Below are positions 11,240 through 19,652 of a stretch of 64,000 bases of DNA, piece by piece. Made by a program: the position numbers and the translations under genes. Within the stretch, counting starts at the first letter, position 1, and the number at the start of each line of letters is the position of its first letter. Source of the stretch: Dyadobacter endophyticus. Lineage in GTDB: Bacteria; Bacteroidota; Bacteroidia; Cytophagales; Spirosomataceae. The stretch covers positions 1,860,426 through 1,924,425 of the forward strand of contig NZ_BMIA01000001.1 in the NCBI RefSeq assembly GCF_014641595.1, written 5' to 3'. The notes under the pieces are model-generated. The model saw nothing but the letters and a program-made list of their open reading frames with translations. It was not told the DNA's origin and ran no database searches.

Positions 11240-11273
11240 AACCCTTACAGCATTTTTTTATGCAGTAAGGGTT
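11240..11273 (+). terminator. Second hairpin terminator after etfBA
   Basis: The stem AACCCTTAC pairs with GTAAGGGTT. After a single A-A mismatch the stem continues as GCAT/ATGC around a T-rich loop, and the hairpin is followed by ATTTATTTTT. It would isolate the etf operon from the nuclease gene. Confidence 0.7.
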
Positions 11274-11276
11274 ATT

Positions 11277-11284
11277 TATTTTTG
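11277..11284 (+). promoter_or_regulatory. Putative -7 element for the bifunctional nuclease gene
   Basis: TATTTTTG matches TAnnTTTG exactly and sits right after the etf terminator. Transcription would begin near 11290. This argues that the longest open frame, which opens at 11290, is not the true start and supports the GTG at 11419 with a leader of about 130 nt. No good -33 TTG is seen. Confidence 0.4.
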
Positions 11285-11418
11285 CACCTTTGATCCGCCA
11301 ATGGCGCTTTTCAAACAGGAACACTTTAACGGGTTTACTTGTTAATTCGTTGAAAATCAAGAATCAGCCCGAAGACCATTCACCACGACTGTTAACCATT
11401 TGCGCATTTAATTCAAAC

Positions 11419-12012
11419 GTGAAAAAAATCAAGTTAGAAATTCTGGGGCTTTCACCAAGCCAATCCCAAGCCGGCTCGTTTGCATTGGTACTGGGGGAAG
11501 AACTCGGCAACCGCAGGCTGCCCATCATTATCGGCGTATTCGAAGCCCAGGCCATTGCCGTCCAGATTGAAAACATAGTACCCAACCGCCCGATGACGCA
11601 CGACCTGTTCAAGTCGTTCGCCGACGGTATGAATTATACATTGAAGGAAATCGTCATTTCTGACCTCAAAGAAGGCATTTTCTACGCCAAAATCGTCTGT
11701 ACCGACAACCTTCGCGAAGTAGAGATCGACGCCCGCCCATCCGACGCCATCGCGATCGGCCTGCGTTTCGACATTCCTATTTATACTTACGAAACCATTT
11801 TGTCCGAAGCGGGCATCGTTTCCAGCTCGATGACCGAAGAAGAAGATGAGGACGAGGACGCCGTTCGCGAAACCATCCGCCCCTCCGGCTCAAAGGATTC
11901 GCTCCGTGATCTTACATTTGACGAGTTGCAACGCATGCTCGACGACGCCCTTTCGAAAGAAGATTACGAGAAAGCCGCGAAGATCCGCGACGAGATGGGA
12001 AGAAGGAACTGA
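11419..12012 (+). CDS. Bifunctional nuclease-family protein (DUF151) with UVR motif
   Basis: About 197 residues from a GTG start (VKKIKLEILGLSPSQSQAG), where family members begin; the open frame upstream is probably leader. The N-terminal DUF151 domain (residues 1-130) has LGEELGNRRLPIIIGVFEAQAI and DARPSDAIAIGLRFDIPIY, both hallmarks. An acidic linker EEEDEDEDA precedes a C-terminal UvrB/UvrC-type motif (LDDALSKEDYEKAAKIRDEM). Family members have DNase/RNase activity in plants and Thermotoga; the role in Bacteroidota is not established. Confidence 0.9.
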   Translation: MKKIKLEILGLSPSQSQAGSFALVLGEELGNRRLPIIIGVFEAQAIAVQIENIVPNRPMTHDLFKSFADGMNYTLKEIVISDLKEGIFYAKIVCTDNLREVEIDARPSDAIAIGLRFDIPIYTYETILSEAGIVSSSMTEEEDEDEDAVRETIRPSGSKDSLRDLTFDELQRMLDDALSKEDYEKAAKIRDEMGRRN

Positions 12013-12079
12013 AAGCACCATTATAGTTAAAAATAGTTAAGGATTGTCCCCAAAAGGGCTGTTTTGAAATTTTAATCCT

Positions 12080-12087
12080 TATTTTTG
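12080..12087 (+). promoter_or_regulatory. Putative -7 element of the ftsX gene cluster
   Basis: An exact TATTTTTG about 55 nt upstream of the chosen ftsX ATG. The initiation site predicted from it lies after the first base of the longest open frame (12085), which supports starting ftsX at 12142. Confidence 0.4.
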
Positions 12088-12141
12088 CCCGAGTCGTTTT
12101 CCAGAAAACCGAACCAACGACGAGCGAAATCCTACGCTGTT

Positions 12142-13020
12142 ATGCCTAAAAAAAAGAAGATCGGGAGTTATCCCAACGCAATGATCGTCATGAGCCTTAC
12201 GGCTGCATTGTTTCTGATCGGCTTTTGCGGGCTACTGGTGATCCAATCTAAAAAGCTGGTTTCCATTATCCGTCAGAACATCGAAGTACGGGTGTTCATC
12301 AATAAAGAAGTTTCCAAGGCGGGCCAGGATTCGATACTTCGTATCATTCAGGCAAAACCTTTTGTACTGAATTCCGGAGAAACAAAGGCCATTACATTTG
12401 TTTCAAAAGAGGAAGCAGCCAAGGAATTTATTGAAGGCACTAAGGAAGATTTCGCCACGTTTCTCGGCGAAAACCCATTGCGCGACAGCTACCGCGTGAA
12501 AATCCAGGAAGATTATTTCGAAGAAGCGAAGCTGCAACAGATCAAGAAAGAGCTGGATCAGGTGAAAGGTGTGTATGAAGTGGTGTATCAGGAAGATCTG
12601 GCCGACAATATCAACCGCAATGTGACCAAAATCTACATAGTCCTGGCAAGCTTTGCCCTGGTTATGCTGATCATCATTGTCTTGCTGGTTAATAATACGA
12701 TCAAGCTCGCGATCTATTCACAGCGCTTCCTGATCCGCAGTATGCAGCTCGTAGGCGCAACCAACGGCTTTATCCAAAAACCTTACGTGCTGCGCGGGGC
12801 AATTCAGGGCCTCGTTGGCGGCATCGTGGCGGCTCTCCTGCTGATCGGCCTTCAACAACTGGCAGTCCGTAATGTGGAAGGGCTGGCGCTATTGCAGGAA
12901 TATGACAAGATCGTGATCCTCGTCCTTTCCGTGCTCGGCCTTGGCGTCGCAATCGGCGTTGCAAGTACCTACCAGTCGCTGGCGCGTTACCTGCGCATGG
13001 CATTGGATGATTTATATTGA
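12142..13020 (+). CDS. ftsX: Cell division protein FtsX
   Basis: A 292-residue membrane partner of the FtsE ATPase, which activates peptidoglycan hydrolysis at the septum. The protein starts MPKKKKIGSYPNAM and has TM1 at about residues 15-38. An extracellular domain follows (residues 40-165, with IEVRVFINKEVSKAGQD), then three C-terminal TM segments. SQRFLIRSMQLVGATNGFIQ is the conserved FtsX loop. ftsE is not adjacent, which is common in Bacteroidota. The next gene begins 22 nt later, opening a block with uppP, truB and ribF. Confidence 0.93.
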   Translation: MPKKKKIGSYPNAMIVMSLTAALFLIGFCGLLVIQSKKLVSIIRQNIEVRVFINKEVSKAGQDSILRIIQAKPFVLNSGETKAITFVSKEEAAKEFIEGTKEDFATFLGENPLRDSYRVKIQEDYFEEAKLQQIKKELDQVKGVYEVVYQEDLADNINRNVTKIYIVLASFALVMLIIIVLLVNNTIKLAIYSQRFLIRSMQLVGATNGFIQKPYVLRGAIQGLVGGIVAALLLIGLQQLAVRNVEGLALLQEYDKIVILVLSVLGLGVAIGVASTYQSLARYLRMALDDLY

Positions 13021-13042
13021 ACAGTAACCGGAAAATAAACGT

Positions 13043-13258
13043 ATGAGTACTTCAAAAAATGAACTTCCATTTTCATCATCCAACTATGTGATGATGCTGG
13101 TCGGCATCGCGGTGATCCTCGCAGGCTTCCTGATCATGACATTCGACGGCGAAGAGTTCGGTTTCGGCTTTCTTGGCCTAACCCTTGGCCCTCTTGTTAC
13201 CATTACGGGCTTCATCATCGAGTTCTGGGCGATCCTCCGTAAACCCGCTAATTCATGA
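13043..13258 (+). CDS. DUF3098 small membrane protein
   Basis: A 71-residue protein with two hydrophobic segments, [19 protein letters not shown] and [20 protein letters not shown], matching the DUF3098 family found between ftsX and uppP in many Bacteroidota. Its stop overlaps the uppP start by 4 nt (ATGA), so it is translationally coupled. The function is unknown; the position suggests envelope or division work. Confidence 0.88.
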   Translation: MSTSKNELPFSSSNYVMMLVGIAVILAGFLIMTFDGEEFGFGFLGLTLGPLVTITGFIIEFWAILRKPANS

Positions 13259-14031
13259 GTATCTGGCAGGCCATCATTTTAGCGATTGTTGAAGGAATTA
13301 CCGAGTTTTTGCCCATCTCTTCCACCGGGCACATGATCATAGCCTCCTCGTTCATGGGGATCAGCCATCTGGAATTCACCAAAATGTTCACGGTCAATAT
13401 CCAGTTCGGGGCTATACTTTCCGTACTCGTTCTTTACTGGAAGCGTTTTTTCCAGACTACCGATTTTTATTTCAAACTTTTCGTGGCATTTCTGCCGGCA
13501 GCCGTAATCGGTTTCCTGCTGAACGATTTCATCGATGCCTTGCTCGAAAATGTATGGGTAGTATCCATTTCACTGCTTTTAGGAGGCTTCGTGCTGATCT
13601 TCATCGACCGCATTGCAAACGATACCCGCGAGAAGGTGATTACATTTCCTACCGCATTGAAAATCGGCTTTTTCCAGTGTATCGCCATGATCCCAGGCGT
13701 TTCGCGTTCGGCGTCGACCATTATCGGCGGTATGCTCAACGGCCTTTCGAGAAAACAGGCAGCTGAATTTTCGTTCTTCCTTGCCGTACCCACAATGGCT
13801 GCCGCGGGAGGTTACAAACTTTTGAAAACGTACGATACCATTCAGAAAGAAGATATTCAGACGCTGCTGATCGGTAATGCCGTCGCGTTCGTCGTGGCGA
13901 TGCTGGCTATCAAATTCTTTATCAGCTTCCTGACCAAATACGGTTTTAAAGTTTTCGGCTACTACCGTATTATCCTCGGCCTGATCCTGCTCGGCTTGCT
14001 GGCGTCGGGCTACAAGCTGGATGTTGTTTAG
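13255..14031 (+). CDS. uppP: Undecaprenyl-diphosphatase
   Basis: A 258-residue BacA/UppP integral membrane enzyme that recycles undecaprenyl pyrophosphate to the monophosphate for peptidoglycan and other envelope synthesis. The two signature motifs are present: [18 protein letters not shown] at residues 11-28 and [20 protein letters not shown] at about 147-166, holding the catalytic Glu, Ser and Arg residues. About eight hydrophobic segments are visible. It overlaps DUF3098 upstream and truB downstream. Confidence 0.96.
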   Translation: MSIWQAIILAIVEGITEFLPISSTGHMIIASSFMGISHLEFTKMFTVNIQFGAILSVLVLYWKRFFQTTDFYFKLFVAFLPAAVIGFLLNDFIDALLENVWVVSISLLLGGFVLIFIDRIANDTREKVITFPTALKIGFFQCIAMIPGVSRSASTIIGGMLNGLSRKQAAEFSFFLAVPTMAAAGGYKLLKTYDTIQKEDIQTLLIGNAVAFVVAMLAIKFFISFLTKYGFKVFGYYRIILGLILLGLLASGYKLDVV

Positions 14032-14752
14032 CCCCCTTGATCCCCCTAATTTGAAACAAGAAGAAAACATACCCGACGAAGGCGAAGTTATCCTGATCGA
14101 TAAGCCTTTGACGTGGACTTCATTTGACGTGGCCAACAAGCTTAAAAGAGCTTGTAAATTCAAGAAAATAGGCCATGCCGGTACATTAGACCCGCTTGCC
14201 ACCGGCTTGCTCATCCTCTGTACCGGTAAAAAAACAAAGCAGATCGACCACTTCCAGGCGCAGGAAAAGGAGTATACCGGCACATTGGTGTTGGGTAAAA
14301 CAACGCCCTCCATCGATCTCGAAACCGATTTCAACGTCGATTACCCCACCGACCACATTACCCCGGAAGTGCTCGAAAATGCGCGCAAACAGCTCACCGG
14401 GCATATCGAGCAAATCCCGCCGCTTTATTCCGCTATTAAAATCGACGGCGAACGCGCATACAAGCTCGCGCGACGGGGCGAGGAGGCCGAGATCAAGAAG
14501 CGTGCGGTAGAGATCAAGCTATTTGAAATAGACGCTGCCCAGTTTCCTTCCATCGATTTTAGGATCATTTGTTCAAAAGGTACTTATATTCGCAGTATGG
14601 TTCGTGATTTCGGCGAACTGGCCGGCAGCGGCGCTTACATGAGCAAGCTGTGCAGGACCAGGATCGGTGAGTTCGACCTGAAAGATGCGTGGGAGCTGAC
14701 CGCTTTCATCCATCAGAAACGAGTGGCTTTGAATTTGGAGGTTGACGAATGA
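14021..14752 (+). CDS. truB: tRNA pseudouridine(55) synthase
   Basis: A 243-residue enzyme making pseudouridine 55 in the T-loop of tRNAs. The catalytic motif [16 protein letters not shown] is at about residues 47-62, followed by [16 protein letters not shown] and the conserved [16 protein letters not shown]. The ATG overlaps the end of uppP by 11 nt; a TTG at 14051 (giving [12 protein letters not shown]) is a plausible alternative start. Its stop overlaps the ribF start by 4 nt. Confidence 0.95.
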   Translation: MLFSPLDPPNLKQEENIPDEGEVILIDKPLTWTSFDVANKLKRACKFKKIGHAGTLDPLATGLLILCTGKKTKQIDHFQAQEKEYTGTLVLGKTTPSIDLETDFNVDYPTDHITPEVLENARKQLTGHIEQIPPLYSAIKIDGERAYKLARRGEEAEIKKRAVEIKLFEIDAAQFPSIDFRIICSKGTYIRSMVRDFGELAGSGAYMSKLCRTRIGEFDLKDAWELTAFIHQKRVALNLEVDE

Positions 14753-15675
14753 ACATTTATCATAGCCTGGATTCCTTTCAAAAACTGGAATATGGCGTCG
14801 TAACCAGCGGTACTTTCGACGGGGTGCATCTGGGACATCAAAAAATACTGACCCGTCTTAAAGAGATTACCGAGCAATCGGGTGGCGAATCGGTGGTCCT
14901 CACATTCTGGCCGCATCCGCGTACCGTGGTCTCCGAGGACAGCCAGGACCTGCAACTGCTTTCCACGATCGAAGAGAAAATCGAGCTGTTTTCGAAGCTG
15001 GGCATCCAGCATCTTGCGATCATCCCATTCACAAGGTCCTTTTCCGAGCTCACTTCCGACGAGTTTATCAATCAGATTCTGGTAGAGAAAATCGGTACTA
15101 AAAAGCTGGTGATAGGCTACGACCACCGTTTTGGCCGTAACCGCGAGGGCAGTTTTGAATTTTTACAAAAGAATTGCTCCGAATATGGTTTCGAAGTGGA
15201 AGAAATTCCCAGGGAGGATATCGAGCACACGGCCATCAGCTCGACGCGTATTCGTAAGTCACTCATTACCGGGCACATCCATGAAGCTAACGAGTTGCTC
15301 GGGCGCGCATATTCACTTTCGGGAACCGTGGTAAAAGGGAAACAACTGGGCCGCACGATCGGCTTTCCCACGGCCAACCTATACGTGCACGAACCATATA
15401 AGCTGATCCCGATGAACGGCGTGTATGTGATCAATGCGGTTTACCAGGATCAGGTGTTTCGGGGAATGCTCAATATCGGCGTGCGCCCCACAGTGGACGG
15501 CACCATCAGGACGATCGAAGCGAACCTATTCGGCTTTGATAAAGAAATTTACGGCGAAGACCTCCAATTAGAATTGCTTCATTATCTTCGTCCCGAACAG
15601 AAATTCAACGGGCTGGATATGCTCGTCAAACAGATCGGAATCGACAAGGAAAACACCCTGGCCTGGTTCGCCTGA
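14749..15675 (+). CDS. ribF: Bifunctional riboflavin kinase/FAD synthetase
   Basis: A 308-residue enzyme that makes FMN and FAD from riboflavin. The N-terminal nucleotidyltransferase domain shows VTSGTFDGVHLGHQKIL at residues 19-35 and IGYDHRFGRNREG near 120. The C-terminal kinase domain shows SGTVVKGKQLGRTIGFPTAN near 195, with the GxxxGFPTAN motif. The product would supply FAD to the flavoproteins encoded on both sides (etfAB and the disulfide reductase). It overlaps truB by 4 nt and ends the five-gene block at a strong terminator. Confidence 0.96.
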   Translation: MNIYHSLDSFQKLEYGVVTSGTFDGVHLGHQKILTRLKEITEQSGGESVVLTFWPHPRTVVSEDSQDLQLLSTIEEKIELFSKLGIQHLAIIPFTRSFSELTSDEFINQILVEKIGTKKLVIGYDHRFGRNREGSFEFLQKNCSEYGFEVEEIPREDIEHTAISSTRIRKSLITGHIHEANELLGRAYSLSGTVVKGKQLGRTIGFPTANLYVHEPYKLIPMNGVYVINAVYQDQVFRGMLNIGVRPTVDGTIRTIEANLFGFDKEIYGEDLQLELLHYLRPEQKFNGLDMLVKQIGIDKENTLAWFA

Positions 15676-15720
15676 CCTAATCAGAACTCTTTTTACCTAC
15701 TCATACAGTTTGCTTTTGCG

Positions 15721-15747
15721 AAAAGCGTGCCTACCCGGCACGCTTTT
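15721..15747 (+). terminator. Perfect 11-bp rho-independent terminator after ribF
   Basis: AAAAGCGTGCC pairs without mismatch with GGCACGCTTTT around a 5-nt loop, and the stem itself ends in T4. Because it closes the ribF transcript, the open frame of the next gene that begins inside it (GTG at 15727) cannot be the true start. Confidence 0.88.
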
Positions 15748-15819
15748 ATTATGCCTATACGTAAAATCCGGGCCGAATCCGCTTTATTAACGGATTCCTA
15801 CTCCCAATCCCTTTGCTTT

Positions 15820-17202
15820 ATGAAACACTACGACGCTATTGTGATCGGTGCGGGCCAGGCGGGCACGCCGCTTTGCCGCAAATTGGCCGAATCGGGCCTG
15901 AAAACTGCATTAATTGAGAAGAGATGGGTAGGCGGGACTTGCGTCAACGACGGCTGCTCCCCTACCAAGGCCATGATTGCCTCCGCAAAAGCGGCATGGT
16001 CGGTGCGGCATAATGAAACCCTCGGCGTGCACGTGGGCGGCATTACCGTCGATTTCGATGAAATCCTCGACCGGAAAAACAGCATTGTGCACACCATGCG
16101 CGGCAATTCTGAAAAGCGCATCCTCAACACCGCAGGCCTGGACCTGATTTACGGTACAGCGCGGTTCTGCGGTCGAAAGGAGATCATGGTTTCGTTAACG
16201 GACGGCGGCACGGAAACATTCACAGCCGACAAGTTCTTCATCAATGCCGGCTTACAGCCCTTAATTCCCGACATTGAGGGAATTCACACGATTCCTTATC
16301 TCACTTCCACCAGCGTCATGGAGCTGTCGGAAATTCCGGAGCATCTGGTCATTCTCGGCAGCGGGTATATTGCACTGGAATTTGGTCAAATGTTCGCTCG
16401 GTTTGGCAGCAAGGTTACATTGATTGAGCCTTCGGAAAGAATTCTCAAACGAGAGGACAAGGATATTGCCGAAGCGATCGTGAAAATCCTCGCTAAGGAA
16501 GATATTGAAATACTCACCGGCACAAGGGCTGTCAGATTCTCCCAAAACGGGCATATTATTGCCGCGAGCCTTGAAACGGGAGGAATTAAAAGTCAGCGCT
16601 CGTGCACACACGTGCTTGTAGCCGCGGGGCGCGAGCCGCAACTCAGCGAATTTGGATTTGAAGCCGCAGGTATTGAGCTAGATCAAAAAGGTTATATCAA
16701 AGTGAATGCACAACTTGAAACCTCGGCAGAAGGCATTTACGCATTGGGGGATATTAAAGGCGGCCCGGCGTTTACGCACGTTTCCTTTGACGATTACCGG
16801 CTGATCGTTCAGCATGTCATTAAGCAAAAGCAAATCAGCATTGAGAACCGCCTCATCCCATATTGCATGTTCATCGACCCACAGCTTGGCCGTGTGGGCA
16901 TTACCGAGCAGGAAGCGCGGGAAAAAGGGCTTGATATTAAAGTAGCAGTTCTGGAAAACGATAGCGTGGCGCGTTCCATTGAAACCGGCGACGAACGTGG
17001 CATGATGAAAGCCGTTGTGGATGCCCAAACGGGCAAAATCCTGGGCGCGGCGGTGTTGGCCGAGCAAGGTGGTGAGATTGTTACGATCCTGCAAATGGCC
17101 ATGATCGGCGGTGTTACCTATGACCAGATATTGAACGGCGTTTTTGCGCACCCAACCTACGCCGAGTCGCTAAATAACCTTTTCATGACGCTCGAATCGT
17201 AA
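15820..17202 (+). CDS. FAD-dependent pyridine nucleotide-disulfide oxidoreductase (mercuric-reductase-like)
   Basis: About 460 residues. It starts at MKHYDAIVIGAGQAG, where the FAD-binding GxGxxG lies. The redox-active disulfide CVNDGC sits in GGTCVNDGCSPTKAM (about residues 38-52), the NAD(P) site is in HLVILGSGYIALEFGQMF, the second FAD motif is in GIYALGDIKGGPAFTH, and the C-terminal FAHPTYAES has the catalytic His and Glu. There is no N-terminal HMA domain and no C-terminal Cys pair, so true mercury reduction is unlikely. Usual annotations are mercuric reductase or dihydrolipoamide dehydrogenase-like. It lies 111 nt upstream of the ergothioneine-like cluster, so a role in reducing a low-molecular-weight disulfide is possible but unproven. 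Confidence 0.85.
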   Translation: MKHYDAIVIGAGQAGTPLCRKLAESGLKTALIEKRWVGGTCVNDGCSPTKAMIASAKAAWSVRHNETLGVHVGGITVDFDEILDRKNSIVHTMRGNSEKRILNTAGLDLIYGTARFCGRKEIMVSLTDGGTETFTADKFFINAGLQPLIPDIEGIHTIPYLTSTSVMELSEIPEHLVILGSGYIALEFGQMFARFGSKVTLIEPSERILKREDKDIAEAIVKILAKEDIEILTGTRAVRFSQNGHIIAASLETGGIKSQRSCTHVLVAAGREPQLSEFGFEAAGIELDQKGYIKVNAQLETSAEGIYALGDIKGGPAFTHVSFDDYRLIVQHVIKQKQISIENRLIPYCMFIDPQLGRVGITEQEAREKGLDIKVAVLENDSVARSIETGDERGMMKAVVDAQTGKILGAAVLAEQGGEIVTILQMAMIGGVTYDQILNGVFAHPTYAESLNNLFMTLES

Positions 17203-17313
17203 CCTGCTTTTGCTTTTTTCCAGAAAAATGGATCGTTTTCTGACTGATTTACGTAGAAAAAGAATATGCAAATCCTTTTGCAAACCTGAACCACGTACCT
17301 GTTCGCAAACATC

Positions 17314-18075
17314 ATGATCATTGCCGACCGCATCAGCAAGCATTTTAATGGTATTGAGGCAGTTAAAGATGTTTCCTTCCAGGTTAGCGAAGGCGAAACG
17401 ATGGTATTGCTGGGCACAAGCGGCTGCGGCAAAACCACCACGCTCAAAATGCTCAACCGGCTGATCGAAGCAACTTCCGGCCGGATCGAAATTCTCGGAA
17501 AAGACATCAGCAAAGAGAAACCGGAAATACTCCGGCGATCGATCGGCTATGTGTCTCAAAACAACGGGCTTTTCCCGCATTACACAGTTGCCGAAAACAT
17601 TGCCGTGGTGCCGAAACTGTTGAACTGGCCCGCAAACGACATTGGCCGGCATACCGACCGCCTGCTCGAACAGCTCAAACTCCCTGCCAATTTCAAAGAT
17701 AAATACCCGGACGAGCTCAGCGGCGGCCAGCAGCAACGTGTCTCCATTGCACGTGCATTAATCGCCGACCCACCGGTATTGCTGCTCGACGAGCCTTTCG
17801 GCGCGCTCGATCCCGTTACGCGGGCAAGTGTACGCAGGGATTTCACCGAACTGCCGGCATTGAAACAAAAAACCACCGTTCTCGTAACGCACGATGTGCA
17901 GGAGGCGCTCCAATTGGGTGACCAGATTTGCCTGATGGACCAGGGTCGCATTGTGCAGCAAGGCAAGCCCGGCGACCTGTTGCTAAGGCCCGTGAACGAG
18001 TTCGTGCATGCCTTTTTGGGCCAGCAACTCGAAGACATTTCCCGCATTTACGAACGCATCAGAGCACAGGCATAA
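17314..18075 (+). CDS. ABC transporter ATPase, OpuCA/EgtV-like
   Basis: A 253-residue ATP-binding subunit of the osmolyte-type (glycine betaine/choline/ergothioneine) ABC import family. Walker A is GTSGCGKTT at residues 34-42, the signature is LSGGQQQR, Walker B is VLLLDEPFGALDP and the H-loop is VLVTHDVQEAL. It lacks the C-terminal CBS domains of osmoregulatory OpuA/OpuCA, which fits EgtV-like ATPases better. The stop overlaps the permease start by one base (TAATG). The downstream egtB and egtD genes suggest ergothioneine as substrate; this is inference from context. Confidence 0.85.
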   Translation: MIIADRISKHFNGIEAVKDVSFQVSEGETMVLLGTSGCGKTTTLKMLNRLIEATSGRIEILGKDISKEKPEILRRSIGYVSQNNGLFPHYTVAENIAVVPKLLNWPANDIGRHTDRLLEQLKLPANFKDKYPDELSGGQQQRVSIARALIADPPVLLLDEPFGALDPVTRASVRRDFTELPALKQKTTVLVTHDVQEALQLGDQICLMDQGRIVQQGKPGDLLLRPVNEFVHAFLGQQLEDISRIYERIRAQA

Positions 18076-19652
18076 TGGAAGAACAACAGTCACTATGGGC
18101 ATTTATGACGCAGCAATCAGACAAGCTGTGGAGCCAGACTGTGGCCCATATCGGCCTGACCTGCATTTCGCTACTCATCGCGATCGCCGTCGGGGTACCC
18201 CTGGGAATCTGGATCGCGCGGCGGAAAAAGGCAGCGTGGCTGGTACTGGGCATCGCCGGGGTGCTGCAAACCATCCCCAGCATCGCATTGCTCGGTTTTA
18301 TGATTCCGCTACTTGGTATTGGGGCGTTGCCGGCCATTACCGCGCTGTTTCTGTACGCATTGTTACCCATTATCAGGAACACCTACACCGGCATTACGGG
18401 CGTCGACCCGGCCATTACCGAGTCGGCACGGGGGATGGGCATGAGCTCGCAGCAGATACTGACGAGCGTAGAACTGCCACTGGCGATGCCGGTGATCCTG
18501 GCAGGAATCCGTACCGCGACGGTCATTAATGTGGGCGTTGCTACACTGGCGGCCTACATCGCCGCGGGCGGCCTCGGAGAATTTATTTTTGGAGGAATTG
18601 CTTTGAATAACACCCAGATGATCCTCGCCGGTGCTATTCCGGCTGCATTGCTGGCCATTCTGCTCGACTTTCTGTTATCATTACTTCAAAAGACGGGTTT
18701 AAGCAGAATGCGTAAGATCTCCGTTGTCTTGCCCGTTCTGCTGCTTTTGCTCTCTTCTTTTTACTTAATACCTTATACCAAAGGCGCGTTACTGGCTGGT
18801 TTCACTCCTGAATTTATGGGACGGGAAGATGGTTACATGGGCTTGAAATCGAAATACGGGCTCGACATTCCGACCGTCGTGATCAGCGACGCAGTGATGT
18901 ACAAAGCTGCATTTGAGAAAAAACTGGACGTTATCAGCGGGTACAGTACTGATGGCAGGCTCAAAGCGTTCGACCTCGTGACGCTGAACGACGATCAGCA
19001 TATTTTCCCGCCGTACTATGCCGCGCCGGTCGTACGGAGTGAAGTACTCCGGCAATATCCTGAATTACAGACTGTTTTCGAAAAACTTTCGGGTTATATC
19101 AATGATTCAGTCATGACGGAACTGAACTACCGGGTCGATTATTTGAAACAGGCGCCGGACCGTGTAGCACATGACTTTCTAGTGTCCAAAAAACTCTTCC
19201 TCTCGCCCCGCAACGGCAATGAGGGAACAATACGCCTGGGTTCGAAGATTTTTGCCGAGCAGTATATCCTCATTCAAATGTACAAGGAGCTGATCGAGGG
19301 CAATACAGACCTCAAAGTCATCACCAAAACCGGTTTGGGGGGTACCAAAATCTGTTTCGATGCATTGAGCAATGGAGAAATCGATATGTATCCGGAATAT
19401 ACCGGAACAGGCCTGCTGGCGATCCTCAAACCCAGCCACATGCAGCTTAAAAAGCTCGGCGGCGACCGGGAAAAGGTTTATGAATATGTCAAAAATGAGT
19501 TTTTAAAACGATACAAGCTGCAATGGCTCCGGCCTATCGGCTTCAACAATGCCTATGCGCTCATGATGCGTCGCACGCAGGCACAATCCTTGAATATCCA
19601 ATCCATCACCGATCTGAAAAACTATGCAACTAATGGAAACCACCGGCATTAG
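18075..19652 (+). CDS. ABC permease fused to substrate-binding domain (EgtU-like), circularly permuted
   Basis: A 525-residue fusion starting MEEQQSLWAFM, coupled by one-base overlap to the ATPase. Residues 1-210 are an OpuCB-type permease with about six TM segments and an EAA-like loop (ESARGMGMSSQQILTSVELP). After a further TM at about 215-233 comes a ProX/OpuCC-like binding domain. The lobe normally second (AGFTPEFMGREDG, then STDGRLKAFDL, FPPYYAAPVV and MTELNYRVD) comes first, at 240-375. The lobe normally first (IRLGSKIFAEQYIL, then GLGGTKICFDAL, MYPEYTGTGLL and IGFNNAYALMM) comes second, at 385-515. The permease-SBP fusion matches the ergothioneine importer EgtU described in streptococci. 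The last 20 codons overlap egtB. Confidence 0.85.
   Translation: MEEQQSLWAFMTQQSDKLWSQTVAHIGLTCISLLIAIAVGVPLGIWIARRKKAAWLVLGIAGVLQTIPSIALLGFMIPLLGIGALPAITALFLYALLPIIRNTYTGITGVDPAITESARGMGMSSQQILTSVELPLAMPVILAGIRTATVINVGVATLAAYIAAGGLGEFIFGGIALNNTQMILAGAIPAALLAILLDFLLSLLQKTGLSRMRKISVVLPVLLLLLSSFYLIPYTKGALLAGFTPEFMGREDGYMGLKSKYGLDIPTVVISDAVMYKAAFEKKLDVISGYSTDGRLKAFDLVTLNDDQHIFPPYYAAPVVRSEVLRQYPELQTVFEKLSGYINDSVMTELNYRVDYLKQAPDRVAHDFLVSKKLFLSPRNGNEGTIRLGSKIFAEQYILIQMYKELIEGNTDLKVITKTGLGGTKICFDALSNGEIDMYPEYTGTGLLAILKPSHMQLKKLGGDREKVYEYVKNEFLKRYKLQWLRPIGFNNAYALMMRRTQAQSLNIQSITDLKNYATNGNHRH

Noticed and set aside
15727..15819. GTG-initiated N-terminal extension of the disulfide reductase
   Set aside because: It begins inside the perfect ribF terminator, and the family's FAD motif starts at MKHYDAIVIG, so the extension is not translated.
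17314..19652. Glycine betaine/choline osmolyte transporter as the primary call
   Set aside because: Family level is right, but the ATPase lacks CBS domains, the permease is fused to the SBP, and the operon continues into egtB and egtD, so an ergothioneine-type substrate is the better reading.
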